Source: an uncultured Opitutia bacterium
Lineage (GTDB): Bacteria; Verrucomicrobiota; Verrucomicrobiia; Opitutales; Opitutaceae
DNA: 42,278 nt
Assembly: GCA_903872505.1 (NCBI GenBank)
Contig: CAIQKV010000090.1
Coordinates: 1 to 42,278 of the forward strand
Direction of reading: 5' to 3'
Shown here: positions 8,363-16,552 of the stretch, piece by piece
Layout: the number at the start of each line of letters is the position of its first letter
Position numbering within the stretch: the first letter of the stretch is position 1
Notes under the pieces: generated by a model
What the model was told of the DNA's origin: nothing
Databases searched by the model: none
The model's input: only the letters and a program-made list of their open reading frames with translations
Made by a program: the position numbers and the translations under genes

Positions 8363-9715
8363 TCAGTGCGTGTGGCCCTTTTTCAGGCTCCGCCGGTGCG
8401 CAATGGAATACATCAGTAACCCGCCCAGCAGGCCGAACGGCACCTGGTAATAGAAATAGTAGTCCCACCCGTAGTGGTCGAGCACCCAGCCGAGGCCCTT
8501 GATGGCGAGCGCGGCGCCAAAATATTGAAACGAGTCGATGATCCCGGAGGCGAACGCGGCCATCTTGCGGCCGCCGATGTCCATCGCCGCCGCCGGCCCG
8601 AGCAGCGAGTGCGTGGAGTTCACGGTGAAGGCAATCAGCACGAAAAACACCAGGGCCCAGTTGACCGACGTCACCTGCGCGGCGGCGAACGTGACGCCGA
8701 CCTGCGTGAAGTAGATGATGGCCGCGACCGGGGCGCGCCGCGCCTGGAAAAACCGGTCCGAGATCCACCCGGAGAGCAGCGAGCCGGCCGACGCGGCGAA
8801 CGGGATCAGGAAGCCGAGCCACTGGAATTTCGCGCCCGTCATCGCAAGGTGATGCACCTCCTCAAAATAGCGGGGGAACCACTGGTCGATGCTCTGGCGC
8901 ACGGCGCCGGTGGTCGCATACGCCACCGCCATGATCCAGACGATCGGGTTGCTCACGATGATCCGGAAGACCGTCCAGATCTCCGCCTTCGTCTCGTGAT
9001 CGGCGTGATCCGCCTCGCCCGGAAACGCTTGGTGGAAGCCGCACTCCTCCGGCGTGTCCTGCACGAACACCGCGAGCAGCACCGCCACGAGCGCGGCAAT
9101 CCCCGCGGGAATCCAGAACAGCCAGCGCCAGTGCTGCGGCGGCACCGACCACATCCCGAGGAACACAAAGCCGGCGAGGAGCGACGGGAGCAGATTGTTC
9201 GCGAGCAGCCGGCCCAGGTTGATCATGCACCCGAAAATCCCCGCGAAGGTGCCGCGCTCCCGTTCGCTGAACCACGCGCTGTTGATCTTGATGAACCCGG
9301 GCGCCCCGAACGCCTGCATGTAGCCATTGATGCCCCACAGCAGGGCGAAGAGCCACAGCAGGCCCCAAAACGACGCCGCCCCAAACGCGAGGCTCATCGT
9401 GACCGTGCCGGCCGCGCCGATCAGCATCGCGCGCTTGCCGCCGATCCGGTCGGTGAGGAGGCCGTTGATGATCTGGCCGCACCCATAGGCGACGAACTGG
9501 CACGACAGGATCGTGCTGATGTCGCCCTTCGAAAAATGAAACTCGTCGCTGATCGACTTGTTCGCGTAGGAAAAATTATACCGGCACAGGTAAAAGCTGG
9601 TGTAGGTGAGGCCGACGACCGCCCAGTTCAACCCGCGGCGGGCCCGGAAGCCAGGGGGCAGCTTTGGCTGGGCAGCCTTGTTGTCCTGCGGGGCGACGGA
9701 CGAAGCACTCATCAT
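8363..9715 (-). CDS. OPA-family MFS transporter (GlpT/UhpT-like)
   Basis: This 12-TM major-facilitator protein of 450 residues belongs to the organophosphate:phosphate antiporter group. The N-terminal half shows the family pattern FYLCRYNFSYANKSI followed by GLLTDRIGGKRAMLIG. The centre reads QDTPEECGF and the C-terminal half GAAAMDIGGRKMAAFASG. OPA carriers exchange sugar phosphates or glycerol-3-phosphate for phosphate, but the substrate here is undefined. A paralogue lies directly upstream on the same strand, 107 bases away. The start is a double ATG at 9715/9712. No partner sensor (UhpB/UhpC type) is encoded nearby. Confidence 0.88.
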   Translation of the reverse strand: MMSASSVAPQDNKAAQPKLPPGFRARRGLNWAVVGLTYTSFYLCRYNFSYANKSISDEFHFSKGDISTILSCQFVAYGCGQIINGLLTDRIGGKRAMLIGAAGTVTMSLAFGAASFWGLLWLFALLWGINGYMQAFGAPGFIKINSAWFSERERGTFAGIFGCMINLGRLLANNLLPSLLAGFVFLGMWSVPPQHWRWLFWIPAGIAALVAVLLAVFVQDTPEECGFHQAFPGEADHADHETKAEIWTVFRIIVSNPIVWIMAVAYATTGAVRQSIDQWFPRYFEEVHHLAMTGAKFQWLGFLIPFAASAGSLLSGWISDRFFQARRAPVAAIIYFTQVGVTFAAAQVTSVNWALVFFVLIAFTVNSTHSLLGPAAAMDIGGRKMAAFASGIIDSFQYFGAALAIKGLGWVLDHYGWDYYFYYQVPFGLLGGLLMYSIAHRRSLKKGHTH

Positions 9716-9805
9716 CCTGTAGCTGAACGCGAAACGCGCCCCAGTGCACGAGAATTTACCGGGTTGTCACCGTCACGGCGTGCGCGGCGAGCGGCCTAAG
9801 CGGCC

Positions 9806-9838
9806 GGCAAGGGCACGCCGTTCTACGACTTCGAGTGA
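9806..9838 (+). pseudogene. Remnant of the 3' end of a YycJ-like MBL gene
   Basis: The plus strand reads GKGTPFYDFE then stop, almost the same as the end of the intact MBL gene at 8315-8344 (GEGTPFYELG, stop). At DNA level the first 23 bases of the two tails differ at one position. The remnant lies past the inserted MFS gene and overlaps the 3' end of the second MFS gene on the other strand. It looks like the old tail of an ancestral MBL gene. It is short, so chance cannot be wholly excluded. Confidence 0.6.
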
Positions 9839-11319
9839 CCGGCCGGAGCCTGCTTCGTCTCGTGCTCGTTGATGTATTTCCGGGTGGCGGCGGGCAGCTC
9901 GTTCCAGAGCCGCCACGCGACGATGCCGCCCACCAGGGCGAACGGCATCAGGAAGATCGGCCACCACTGCCAGTTGTGGCCGGTCCAGCTCGTGCCGGTC
10001 AGGAAGCCGACGCACACCGACTGCACGCTGCTGCCGAGGTAAACACAGCCGTCGACGATGCCCGAGCACGTCGCCGTCGCCTTGCGGCCGCCGAAATCCG
10101 CCGCCGCCGTGCCCGACATCAGCGAATGCACGCCGGTCACCGCCGCCACGATCAGCAGCGCCGCGACGCCGACCACGAACGGGAGCTTGAAGAGGTTCAT
10201 CGCCATGACCGCCGCCATCATGAGCATGAACATGGAGAAGATCGCCGCCGGCGGCCCGCGCCGGGACTGGAAGAACTTGTCCGAGATCAGCCCGCCCGCG
10301 AAGCCGCCGACGATGCCGAACAGGCAGAGCAGCAGGCCCCAGTTGCCGATGATGGCCTCCGCGCCGGGCTGCGGCACCTGCTTCGAGAAAATGGTGTACC
10401 ACTGCATGATGCCGTTGCGCAGCACGCCGGCGGTCAGCTCGACGCCGCCGAGCATCAGCATCAGCGGGCTGAGGAAGACCTTCTTCAGCAGGTCCATCGT
10501 CGAGTACGTCTCGTGCATGTGGCCCGACGACGCGTCGTGCGTGTCGAGATGCGGGAACCCGGCGCCCTCCGGCGTTTCCTTGATCAGCCACACGTCGAGC
10601 ACCAGCCAGACGAGCAGGATGGCCGCCGGGACAAAGAACACCGCCCAGGTCGCGTCGTGCACCGCCCCGCTCGGCACGAAGATCCACCGGAGCAGCGTCG
10701 AGACCGGGCTGTCCGCCCCCGCCGCGACCTTCGTCAGGTTCACGATCGACTGGCCCCACTCGAACGCGAAATACACGCCGAACGAGATCAGCGTGCCGAA
10801 GATCGCGCCGAACACGCCGCGTTCCCGCACGTGGAACCAGTTCGCCTTCACCTTGATGATCGAGACCGCGCCGTAGCTCTGGAAATACATGTTCAGCGAA
10901 TAGGTCACGACAAACGGCCAGAACAGCGGGATCGCCGTGCGGCCGGTCAGCACCAGCCAGGTGATCACGCCGAGGATGAGGTTGGCCAGCGACGCGCCGA
11001 GCGCGGCAATGATGATGCCCTTCTTGCCGCCGATCTTGTCCACCAGCGGCCCGTTCACGAGGAACGAGAACGCATACACGCCCGTGCCCGCCGCGAAGAT
11101 CAGGCCGAAGTCCTCGTTCGACATCAGCGTGCCGAACGCGTTTTTCGCCACCGTCAGGTTGTAGCGCCCCATGTAGAGGAACGAGTACGTCATCCCCAGC
11201 GGAAACCAGTTGATGAACCGCCGGCTCAGGAACCACGGCCCGTGCTTGAGCGGGTTGTTGTAGAAATAAATCCCGATGACGGTGAAGAGACAGATGGCGA
11301 CGATTCCAAGGGACGACAT
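9823..11319 (-). CDS. OPA-family MFS transporter, second copy
   Basis: This MFS carrier of 498 residues, from ATG 11319 (MSSLGIVAICLFTVIGIYFY), has an additional N-terminal hydrophobic helix before the core. Core motifs are MGRYNLTVAKNAF, VDKIGGKKGIIIAALGASLA, IKETPEGAGFP and TAAADFGGRKATATCSGIVDG. These correspond one-to-one to motifs in the neighbouring OPA carrier, but the sequences are well diverged. The substrate is again probably a phosphorylated small molecule. The frame remains open far upstream across the antisense of pyk; that is an artefact of GC-rich coding. The last few residues are encoded opposite the MBL tail remnant, so the original C-terminus may have been replaced. Confidence 0.87.
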   Translation of the reverse strand: MSSLGIVAICLFTVIGIYFYNNPLKHGPWFLSRRFINWFPLGMTYSFLYMGRYNLTVAKNAFGTLMSNEDFGLIFAAGTGVYAFSFLVNGPLVDKIGGKKGIIIAALGASLANLILGVITWLVLTGRTAIPLFWPFVVTYSLNMYFQSYGAVSIIKVKANWFHVRERGVFGAIFGTLISFGVYFAFEWGQSIVNLTKVAAGADSPVSTLLRWIFVPSGAVHDATWAVFFVPAAILLVWLVLDVWLIKETPEGAGFPHLDTHDASSGHMHETYSTMDLLKKVFLSPLMLMLGGVELTAGVLRNGIMQWYTIFSKQVPQPGAEAIIGNWGLLLCLFGIVGGFAGGLISDKFFQSRRGPPAAIFSMFMLMMAAVMAMNLFKLPFVVGVAALLIVAAVTGVHSLMSGTAAADFGGRKATATCSGIVDGCVYLGSSVQSVCVGFLTGTSWTGHNWQWWPIFLMPFALVGGIVAWRLWNELPAATRKYINEHETKQAPAGHSKS

Positions 11320-11411
11320 GGCGGGCGGTGGTGGGGGAAGAAGGGCGCAGCAAAGGCGAGCCCGCGCCCAACGTCCAGCTGAACCCCGGCGATGACTCGA
11401 AAAAATCCATC

Positions 11412-11470
11412 GTGGCACGGGTCTCCCGACCCGTGTTCTCCGAACCCACGGGTCAGGAGACCCGTGCCAC
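11412..11470. repeat. REP-like inverted repeat upstream of pyk
   Basis: The 24-base arms at 11412-11435 and 11447-11470 pair with one mismatch (a G-T wobble in RNA) around an 11-base loop. Each arm (beginning GTGGCACGGGTC) is also internally dyad-symmetric (CACGGGT...ACCCGTG), giving nested hairpins. It sits in the 231-base divergent gap between the second MFS gene and pyk. The form is that of an interspersed REP/BIME-type palindrome. It could also act as an mRNA structure in the pyk leader. No T-tract follows, so it is not a classical terminator. Confidence 0.85.
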
Positions 11471-11550
11471 ATCCATTCCGCCGGTGACAAACTGGTCACG
11501 GGCCGCGGCGCACTTGCGCGGCTGGCACGCTTCCCGCAGTCTGGCCGGCC

Positions 11551-12981
11551 ATGAGCGCCGACTCCTTTCGCCGCACCAAGATCATCTTCACCCTCGGTCC
11601 GGCCACCGAGAGCGAGGCGATGCTGGAGCAGATGTTCCGCGCCGGCGCCGACGTCGTCCGCCTCAACATGGCGCACGCCACCCACGACTGGACGCGCGAC
11701 GTGATCCGCCGCATCCGCGCCGTCAGCGCGCGCCTCGGCCGCGAGGTCGCCATCATGATGGACATCAAGGGGCCGGAGATCCGCACCGGCGACCTGGCCG
11801 CGCCGATCGAGCTCAAGGCCGGGGAGATCTTCGACTTCACCGTGAAACCCGGGGCCGAGCCCGGCTCGGGCGAGGAGGTCCGCTCGGTGGACGTGAACTA
11901 CGCGAACCTCGTCAACGACGTCGAGGTCGGCGCCATCGTGCTCGTGGACAACGGCCTGTTGCGCCTCGAGGTGCTGGCCAAGAGCGCCGCGCACCTCCGC
12001 TGCCGCGTCCTCATCCCCGGCCAGCTCAGCTCCCGCCGCCACATCAACCTCCCCGGCGTGCGGGTCAACCTGCCCGCCTTCACCGCGAAGGACCGCGCCG
12101 ACACGCTGGTCGGACTCGCGGCGGGCATCGATTTCGTCGCCCTCTCGTTCGTGCGCGAGGCGAAGGACGTGCAGCAGCTGCGCACCTTCCTCGCGGAGCA
12201 GAAGTCCAGCGTCCGCATCGTTGCCAAGATCGAGGACCAGTCCGCCATCGCCAACCTCGACGAGATTGTCGCCGCGTGCGACGCCCTGATGGTCGCCCGC
12301 GGCGACCTCGGCATCGAGTGCGCGTTCGAGGAACTGCCCGTCATCCAGCGCCGCGCGGTGCGGGCCTGCCTCGCCCAGGGCCGGCCGGTCATCGTCGCGA
12401 CCCACATGCTCGAGTCGATGATCACACAGCCCGTGCCCACCCGGGCCGAGATCACCGACGTCGCCAACGCCGTCTATGAGTTCGCCGACTGCGTGATGCT
12501 CTCCGGCGAGACGACCGTCGGCAAATACCCGGTCGAGTGCGTGCAGATGCTCGACAAGATCGCCCGCCGGATCGAGGCCGAGGACGACCTGGAGAAGTTC
12601 GAACCCACGGTCTTCACCGGCGAGCGGATGAAGGTGCTGCACTCCGCCGTCGTGCTCGCGAACCAGATCCCGAATTCCAAGATCCTCACGTTCACCCGGC
12701 ACGGCTTCGTGGCCCACGGCCTCGCCGCCCTCCGCCCGGCCCGCGCCCCCATCTTCGCCTTCACGCCCTCGCCGATGCTCCAGCGCCAGCTGCGGCTGGT
12801 GCGCGCGGTCGAGCCGTTCCTCATGCCGCTCGCGAACGAGCCCGACGCCACCATCGAGAACGCCCTCGCCCTCCTCCGCCGGGCGGGCCGCATCGCGCCC
12901 GGGGACAAGCTGATCGTCGCCACCGACATCCTCTCGCTCGACCGCCTGGTGGACAGCGTGCAGCTGCGCACCGTGACCTGA
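11551..12981 (+). CDS. pyk: Pyruvate kinase
   Basis: The 476-residue enzyme transfers phosphate from phosphoenolpyruvate to ADP in the last step of glycolysis. The ATG at 11551 gives MSADSFRRTKIIFTLGPATE, then VVRLNMAHAT and DIKGPEIRTGD, a B-domain-like stretch, and the active-site lysine region VAKIEDQSAI. MVARGDLGIE, ATHMLESMI and VMLSGETTVGKYPVE follow. The usual ATQMLESM has His in place of Gln here; SNMAHA differs similarly from the usual NFSHG, so it is a divergent family member but keeps the catalytic Lys, Glu and Asp context. The length is normal. Its final codons are repeated after the next gene (13941-13961). Confidence 0.93.
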   Translation: MSADSFRRTKIIFTLGPATESEAMLEQMFRAGADVVRLNMAHATHDWTRDVIRRIRAVSARLGREVAIMMDIKGPEIRTGDLAAPIELKAGEIFDFTVKPGAEPGSGEEVRSVDVNYANLVNDVEVGAIVLVDNGLLRLEVLAKSAAHLRCRVLIPGQLSSRRHINLPGVRVNLPAFTAKDRADTLVGLAAGIDFVALSFVREAKDVQQLRTFLAEQKSSVRIVAKIEDQSAIANLDEIVAACDALMVARGDLGIECAFEELPVIQRRAVRACLAQGRPVIVATHMLESMITQPVPTRAEITDVANAVYEFADCVMLSGETTVGKYPVECVQMLDKIARRIEAEDDLEKFEPTVFTGERMKVLHSAVVLANQIPNSKILTFTRHGFVAHGLAALRPARAPIFAFTPSPMLQRQLRLVRAVEPFLMPLANEPDATIENALALLRRAGRIAPGDKLIVATDILSLDRLVDSVQLRTVT

Positions 12982-13009
12982 GGGCGACGCCAACTTTTCC
13001 CCGACCAGC

Positions 13010-13933
13010 ATGACCGGCAAGGAACGATTCCAAAAAACGCTGCGGTTCGAAACGCCGGACCGGCCGCCGCATTTTGAGGCCATGTTTGAGCTGGAACGGG
13101 AGGCGTTCGGGTTGCAGTTCCCCGACCGGAACGACTGGGGGACCGACCGGGACCGCAAGATCGCGACGTGCATCGAGATCTACCAGCGCATCGTGGAGCG
13201 ATACCAGTGGGACGCCCTGGCCGTGTACTGGCCGTGGGGCGATCCCGCGGGCGTGCGCGCCGCCGCGCGCGCGTTCGGCGGGCAAATTGCCATCGGCGGC
13301 ATCGTCGGCGCCGGGTTGTGGTGCATCGACCAGATCGACGACTGGGAACAGTTCGCCACCGACCTGGCGGAACGCCGCGACCTGATCCACGCCGAGGCCG
13401 AGCGCCGTTGCCAGGATGCCTGCGGGCGGATTGACCGGCTGGTGGAGGCCGGGGCGGACTTCATCTACCTGCCCCACGACGTGGCCTTCAACGGCGGCAC
13501 CTTCTGCTCGCCGGCCGACTTCCGGGAGATCGTCACGCCGTATCTGGCGCGGCTGGTCGCGCGCGTGAAGCAGCGCGGCGCCCTCGCGTTCTTTCACAGC
13601 GACGGCAACCTCATGTCCGTGCTCGACCAGATCCTGGCCTGCGAGCCGCACGCGCTCCAGTCGCTGGACCCGATGGCCGGCATGGACCTGGCCGTGGTCA
13701 AGCGGCTCACCTACGGCCGGATGGCATTGATGGGCAATGTGCAATGCAACCTGCTGCAGGATGGCCCGCGGGAGGCGATCCGCCGGTCGGCCCGGTATTG
13801 CCTCGAGCACGGCAGCCCGGGTGGCGGCTACATCTTCTCCACCTCCAACACGATCTTCCCCGGCATGCCGCTCGAGAACTACGAGTACATGCTCGAGGTT
13901 TTCCGGGAGTTTTGCCGCGAAGCGCCGCGTTGA
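13010..13933 (+). CDS. Uroporphyrinogen decarboxylase-family protein
   Basis: The 307-residue protein has a URO-D/CmuA-like TIM barrel. It starts with the family opening MTGKERFQKTLRFETPDRPP. Further motifs are DFIYLPHDVAFNGGTFCSP, FFHSDGNLMSVLDQI and MGNVQCNLLQDGP, and near the end GGYIFSTSNTIFPGMPLENY. The position where corrinoid methyltransferases have a zinc-binding HxCG reads HSDG, so it probably does not use that zinc site. True haem-pathway HemE is unlikely because the conserved N-terminal RQAGR type motif is absent. Substrate is unknown. It lies 28 bases after pyk on the same strand, possibly transcribed with it, and is followed by a copy of the pyk tail. Confidence 0.82.
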   Translation: MTGKERFQKTLRFETPDRPPHFEAMFELEREAFGLQFPDRNDWGTDRDRKIATCIEIYQRIVERYQWDALAVYWPWGDPAGVRAAARAFGGQIAIGGIVGAGLWCIDQIDDWEQFATDLAERRDLIHAEAERRCQDACGRIDRLVEAGADFIYLPHDVAFNGGTFCSPADFREIVTPYLARLVARVKQRGALAFFHSDGNLMSVLDQILACEPHALQSLDPMAGMDLAVVKRLTYGRMALMGNVQCNLLQDGPREAIRRSARYCLEHGSPGGGYIFSTSNTIFPGMPLENYEYMLEVFREFCREAPR

Positions 13934-13940
13934 GAGTAAG

Positions 13941-13961
13941 CAATTGCGCACCGTGACCTGA
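13941..13961 (+). pseudogene. Remnant of the 3' end of a pyruvate kinase gene
   Basis: It reads QLRTVT then stop, identical to the last six residues of pyk (12961-12981). At DNA level 20 of 22 bases match, and the two differences are both synonymous. Synonymous divergence suggests descent from a different pyk allele rather than a fresh duplication. It lies 8 bases after the URO-D-like gene. Confidence 0.6.
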
Positions 13962-14033
13962 GCAGAAGCCGGCCTGCGGATACCGCGCAATTGGCTTGAA
14001 CCTCGCCGGTCCGCACATTTGCTCGCCCGCGAC

Positions 14034-14429
14034 ATGCGCCGCCGACTCTCCCTCGTCCTGACGCTCGCCGCGTGGCTGCTCGCCACGGGCAGCCACTGGG
14101 ACCTGGTGCAGACCTTCGGCTGGGGCCGCATGATCGCAACCTACTCGCGCTCGATGCCGCTGCTGCGGGCCGTGAAGCAGACCTTTTCGGGCGAGGCCAT
14201 GTGCGGCGTCTGCGCATTGGTGCACCACGCCAAGGAGCAGCAGGATGCCGACAACGCCAAGGTGCCCGGCACCAAGGCGCCTGCGAAAATCTTTTTGGTG
14301 AGCGCGCCCAGCGTGCTCGTGTTTGCCTCGCCCGCGTCCAACTGCGTGGGAGTCGTCCCGGCCGGATCAGCGCCGTTGAGTGCGGACCGCACCGCGCCGC
14401 CACTCCCGCCGCCGCGAGTGGCGGCCTGA
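14034..14429 (+). CDS. Small exported protein with MCGVC motif
   Basis: The protein has 131 residues from the ATG at 14034; a TTG five codons upstream (14019) is in frame but less likely. A basic, hydrophobic N-terminus (MRRRLSLVLTLAAWLLATGS) looks like a signal peptide or anchor. A conserved-looking core follows with GEAMCGVCALVHHAKEQQ, where Cys, His and Met could bind a metal. The C-terminal part is Ala/Pro-rich with a short hydrophobic stretch. I do not recognise a named family. It is the first gene of the metal-transport island and is followed by a terminator-like hairpin. A metal-related periplasmic role is inferred from context only. Confidence 0.65.
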   Translation: MRRRLSLVLTLAAWLLATGSHWDLVQTFGWGRMIATYSRSMPLLRAVKQTFSGEAMCGVCALVHHAKEQQDADNAKVPGTKAPAKIFLVSAPSVLVFASPASNCVGVVPAGSAPLSADRTAPPLPPPRVAA

Positions 14430-14516
14430 AATTGCTGCGCTCCGGCGCACGCCGCGTTCCCGCCTGATCAGGTGGGCCGCCTTTGACCGCGCGTTTTCGC
14501 GCTGGCTTCCGCTTTG

Positions 14517-14536
14517 CCGGGCCCCGGCCCGGTTTT
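14517..14536 (+). terminator. Possible rho-independent terminator
   Basis: A 7-base GC stem (CCGGGCC, 14517-14523, with GGCCCGG, 14526-14532) is followed by TTTT. The 2-base loop would force the innermost pair open. It falls in the 145-base gap between the MCGVC protein gene and the outer-membrane protein gene. Confidence 0.4.
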
Positions 14537-14574
14537 CTCCGCCTGCTTTTGCACGTCCATCCCACTCATTTTTT

Positions 14575-15579
14575 ATGCCCTTCCCTTCCTTCTCCCGGCC
14601 CGGTCATCGCACCGGCCACCTGACCCGTTTATTCCCCGCCCTGACGCTGGCGACGCTCGCGTTTACCGCCGGCACGACCGCCGCTCCCGGCTGTTCCGTC
14701 TGCGGCTGCTCGCTCAGTTCCGACTGGGCCGACCAAGGCTACGCCATGCTGCCCGGCTTTGAGGCCGGGTTGCGCTACGAGTATTCCAACCAGACCGAGC
14801 TGCGCTCCGGCACCGACAACGTGGACCGTTCGAAGATCACGTTCCCCAACAGCGACGAAATCCAGCAGCGCACCCTCAACCGCAATGCGTGGCTCGACCT
14901 GAACTACGTGGCCAACGCCTCCTGGGCCGTGACCGTCTCGGTGCCCTTCCACGACCGCTACCACACCACGATTGCGGCGGGCGACACCGACATCTCCACG
15001 TCGCACGCCAGCGGCCTGGGCGATTTCCGGCTGCTGGCCCGCTATCAAAGTTTCACCGCTGAACAGAGCTTCAGCGTACAGTTCGGCCTGAAACTGCCCA
15101 CCGGCCGCTTCGACCAGAACTTCGCCGCGGGCCCGCAGGCCGGCGAACTTCTCGATCGCGGTCTCCAGCTCGGCACCGGGACTACCGACCTGTTGGCCGG
15201 CGCCTCGTGGTTCACGCGCCCGGCGGAAAACATCGGCTGCTTCGTCCAGGCCATGCTGGACCAACCCCTCGCCGCCCGCGCCGATTTTCTGCCGTCGGCG
15301 AGCGTCACACTCAGCGGCGGCGTCCGCTGGCTGAACTCCAGCCGTTTCACCCCGCAACTCCAGCTGAACGTCAAGGCCGAGGGCCACGAGCACGGCGGCG
15401 CGGGTGACACCGCCAACAGTGGCGGCACAACGGTCTACCTGAGCCCCGGCGTGACAGCGGAACTCGCCGGCCGCACCAGTGCCTTCGTCTTCGTGCAGCT
15501 CCCGGTCTACCAGCGCGTCAACGGCCTGCAGCTCGAGCCCAAGTGGCTGCTCTCCGCCGGCCTGCGTTGGCGGCTGTAG
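14575..15579 (+). CDS. Outer-membrane beta-barrel protein with Cys-rich N-terminus
   Basis: The protein has 334 residues from ATG 14575, with a signal peptide ending near TAAPG and then CSVCGCS. The rest has the alternating pattern of a barrel: short amphipathic strands such as FEAGLRYEYSNQ, SWAVTVSVPFHDRYH, LGDFRLLARYQSF, FSVQFGLKLPTGRFDQ and SAFVFVQLPVYQRV. The last residue pattern is LLSAGLRWRL. It resembles the 'transporter' barrels loosely grouped with the MetA phenol-degradation family. It lacks the coiled-coil repeats of TolC/CusC channels, so it is not an obvious outer-membrane partner of the RND pump encoded downstream. A role in metal passage is suggested by the Cys cluster and context. 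Confidence 0.75.
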   Translation: MPFPSFSRPGHRTGHLTRLFPALTLATLAFTAGTTAAPGCSVCGCSLSSDWADQGYAMLPGFEAGLRYEYSNQTELRSGTDNVDRSKITFPNSDEIQQRTLNRNAWLDLNYVANASWAVTVSVPFHDRYHTTIAAGDTDISTSHASGLGDFRLLARYQSFTAEQSFSVQFGLKLPTGRFDQNFAAGPQAGELLDRGLQLGTGTTDLLAGASWFTRPAENIGCFVQAMLDQPLAARADFLPSASVTLSGGVRWLNSSRFTPQLQLNVKAEGHEHGGAGDTANSGGTTVYLSPGVTAELAGRTSAFVFVQLPVYQRVNGLQLEPKWLLSAGLRWRL

Positions 15580-15656
15580 ATGATGAACCGCCCCGCTTGT
15601 CATCCAGCCAGGTGTACAACATTCCTCACATGCCACTTCCTCCCTCTCTCCACGCT

Positions 15657-16460
15657 ATGAATCTACGATTCTATCTTTTGCTCGGTCTGGTCCTGGCCGC
15701 CCCGCTCTTGGCCCATGAATGCTGGCTCGAGCCGGACGCGTTTGCCGTGGCGCCGGGCGCCCCGGTCCATCTGGGCCTGCGCGTCGGCGAGAATTTTTCC
15801 GGCGAGGTCCGCCCATTTCGCACCGACCGCGCCGCCGCGTTGCGCCACTTTTCCGCCGCCGGCACGGGCGACCTGCTCGCACAGGTGCCCGCTGCACCCG
15901 GGATCGACTCGCTCGCCCTCGGCCTTGCCACGCCCGGCACGCACCTGCTCGCCTACGACAGCCAGCCCAGCACCATCACGCTCCCGCCCGACAAATTCCT
16001 CGCCTACCTCACCGAGGACGGCCTGGAGCACGTCGCCGTCTCGCGCCATGCAGCCGGGCAGGACCAGCTGCCCGGTCGGGAGCGCTACCAGCGCTTCGTC
16101 AAGACCCTCGTGCTCGCGGGTGACAAGAGCGACGCCACCTTTGCCATCCATACCGGCCAGCGCCTCGAGATCGTCCCGGTGACCGATCCGCTCGCCGCGC
16201 CCGCTGGCAGCCGGGTGGCATTCACCATCCTCTTCAAGGGACAGCCCCTCGCCGGCGCCACGGTGCGCGCGTGGCATCATGCGGGAGTCAAACTCGTCGA
16301 GCTCAAGGCCCAGACCGACTCCGCCGGCGTCGTCGCCTTCGATCTCGCCGCCGCCGGCCCGTGGATGATCAGCCTCGTGCACATGGTTCCGCTCAAGGAC
16401 GTCCCCGGCCTCGACTGGGAAAGCTCCTGGGCCAGCCTGACTTTTGCCCTGGCCCCGTAA
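15657..16460 (+). CDS. DUF4198-like periplasmic protein
   Basis: The protein has 267 residues from ATG 15657 (MNLRFYLLLGLVLAAPLLAHECWLEP), a clear signal peptide with cleavage after LLA. An ATG nine codons upstream (15630) is less likely because it would place polar residues before the signal. The mature start HECWLEPDAF and the C-terminal transthyretin-like fold (AGATVRAWHHAGVKLVELKAQTDSAGV, then GPWMISLVHM) match DUF4198. This family is found with nickel, cobalt and other metal-uptake genes. The N-terminal His after cleavage is typical of metal-binding periplasmic proteins. It is followed 92 bases later by the CCCC protein gene. Confidence 0.78.
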   Translation: MNLRFYLLLGLVLAAPLLAHECWLEPDAFAVAPGAPVHLGLRVGENFSGEVRPFRTDRAAALRHFSAAGTGDLLAQVPAAPGIDSLALGLATPGTHLLAYDSQPSTITLPPDKFLAYLTEDGLEHVAVSRHAAGQDQLPGRERYQRFVKTLVLAGDKSDATFAIHTGQRLEIVPVTDPLAAPAGSRVAFTILFKGQPLAGATVRAWHHAGVKLVELKAQTDSAGVVAFDLAAAGPWMISLVHMVPLKDVPGLDWESSWASLTFALAP

Positions 16461-16552
16461 CGGCCGCACAAATCCTGCATGGTTTTGGGCAACATTGGCG
16501 CAGTAATTCCATTTGCCTGCCGGGCGCGCTTGGACGAGATTATCGTCGTCTC

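Noticed and set aside
9823-13173. A 1116-codon minus-strand open frame covering pyk and the second MFS gene
   Set aside because: Only the part from 11319 down encodes a protein with family motifs. The rest is antisense to pyk and open because GC-rich third positions avoid stops.
13010-13933. Naming this gene hemE
   Set aside because: The N-terminal Arg motif of true uroporphyrinogen decarboxylase is absent, and it resembles the catabolic URO-D-like group.
14575-15579. Outer-membrane protein as CusC/TolC partner
   Set aside because: No coiled-coil helical repeats of a TolC channel; strand pattern is a simple barrel.
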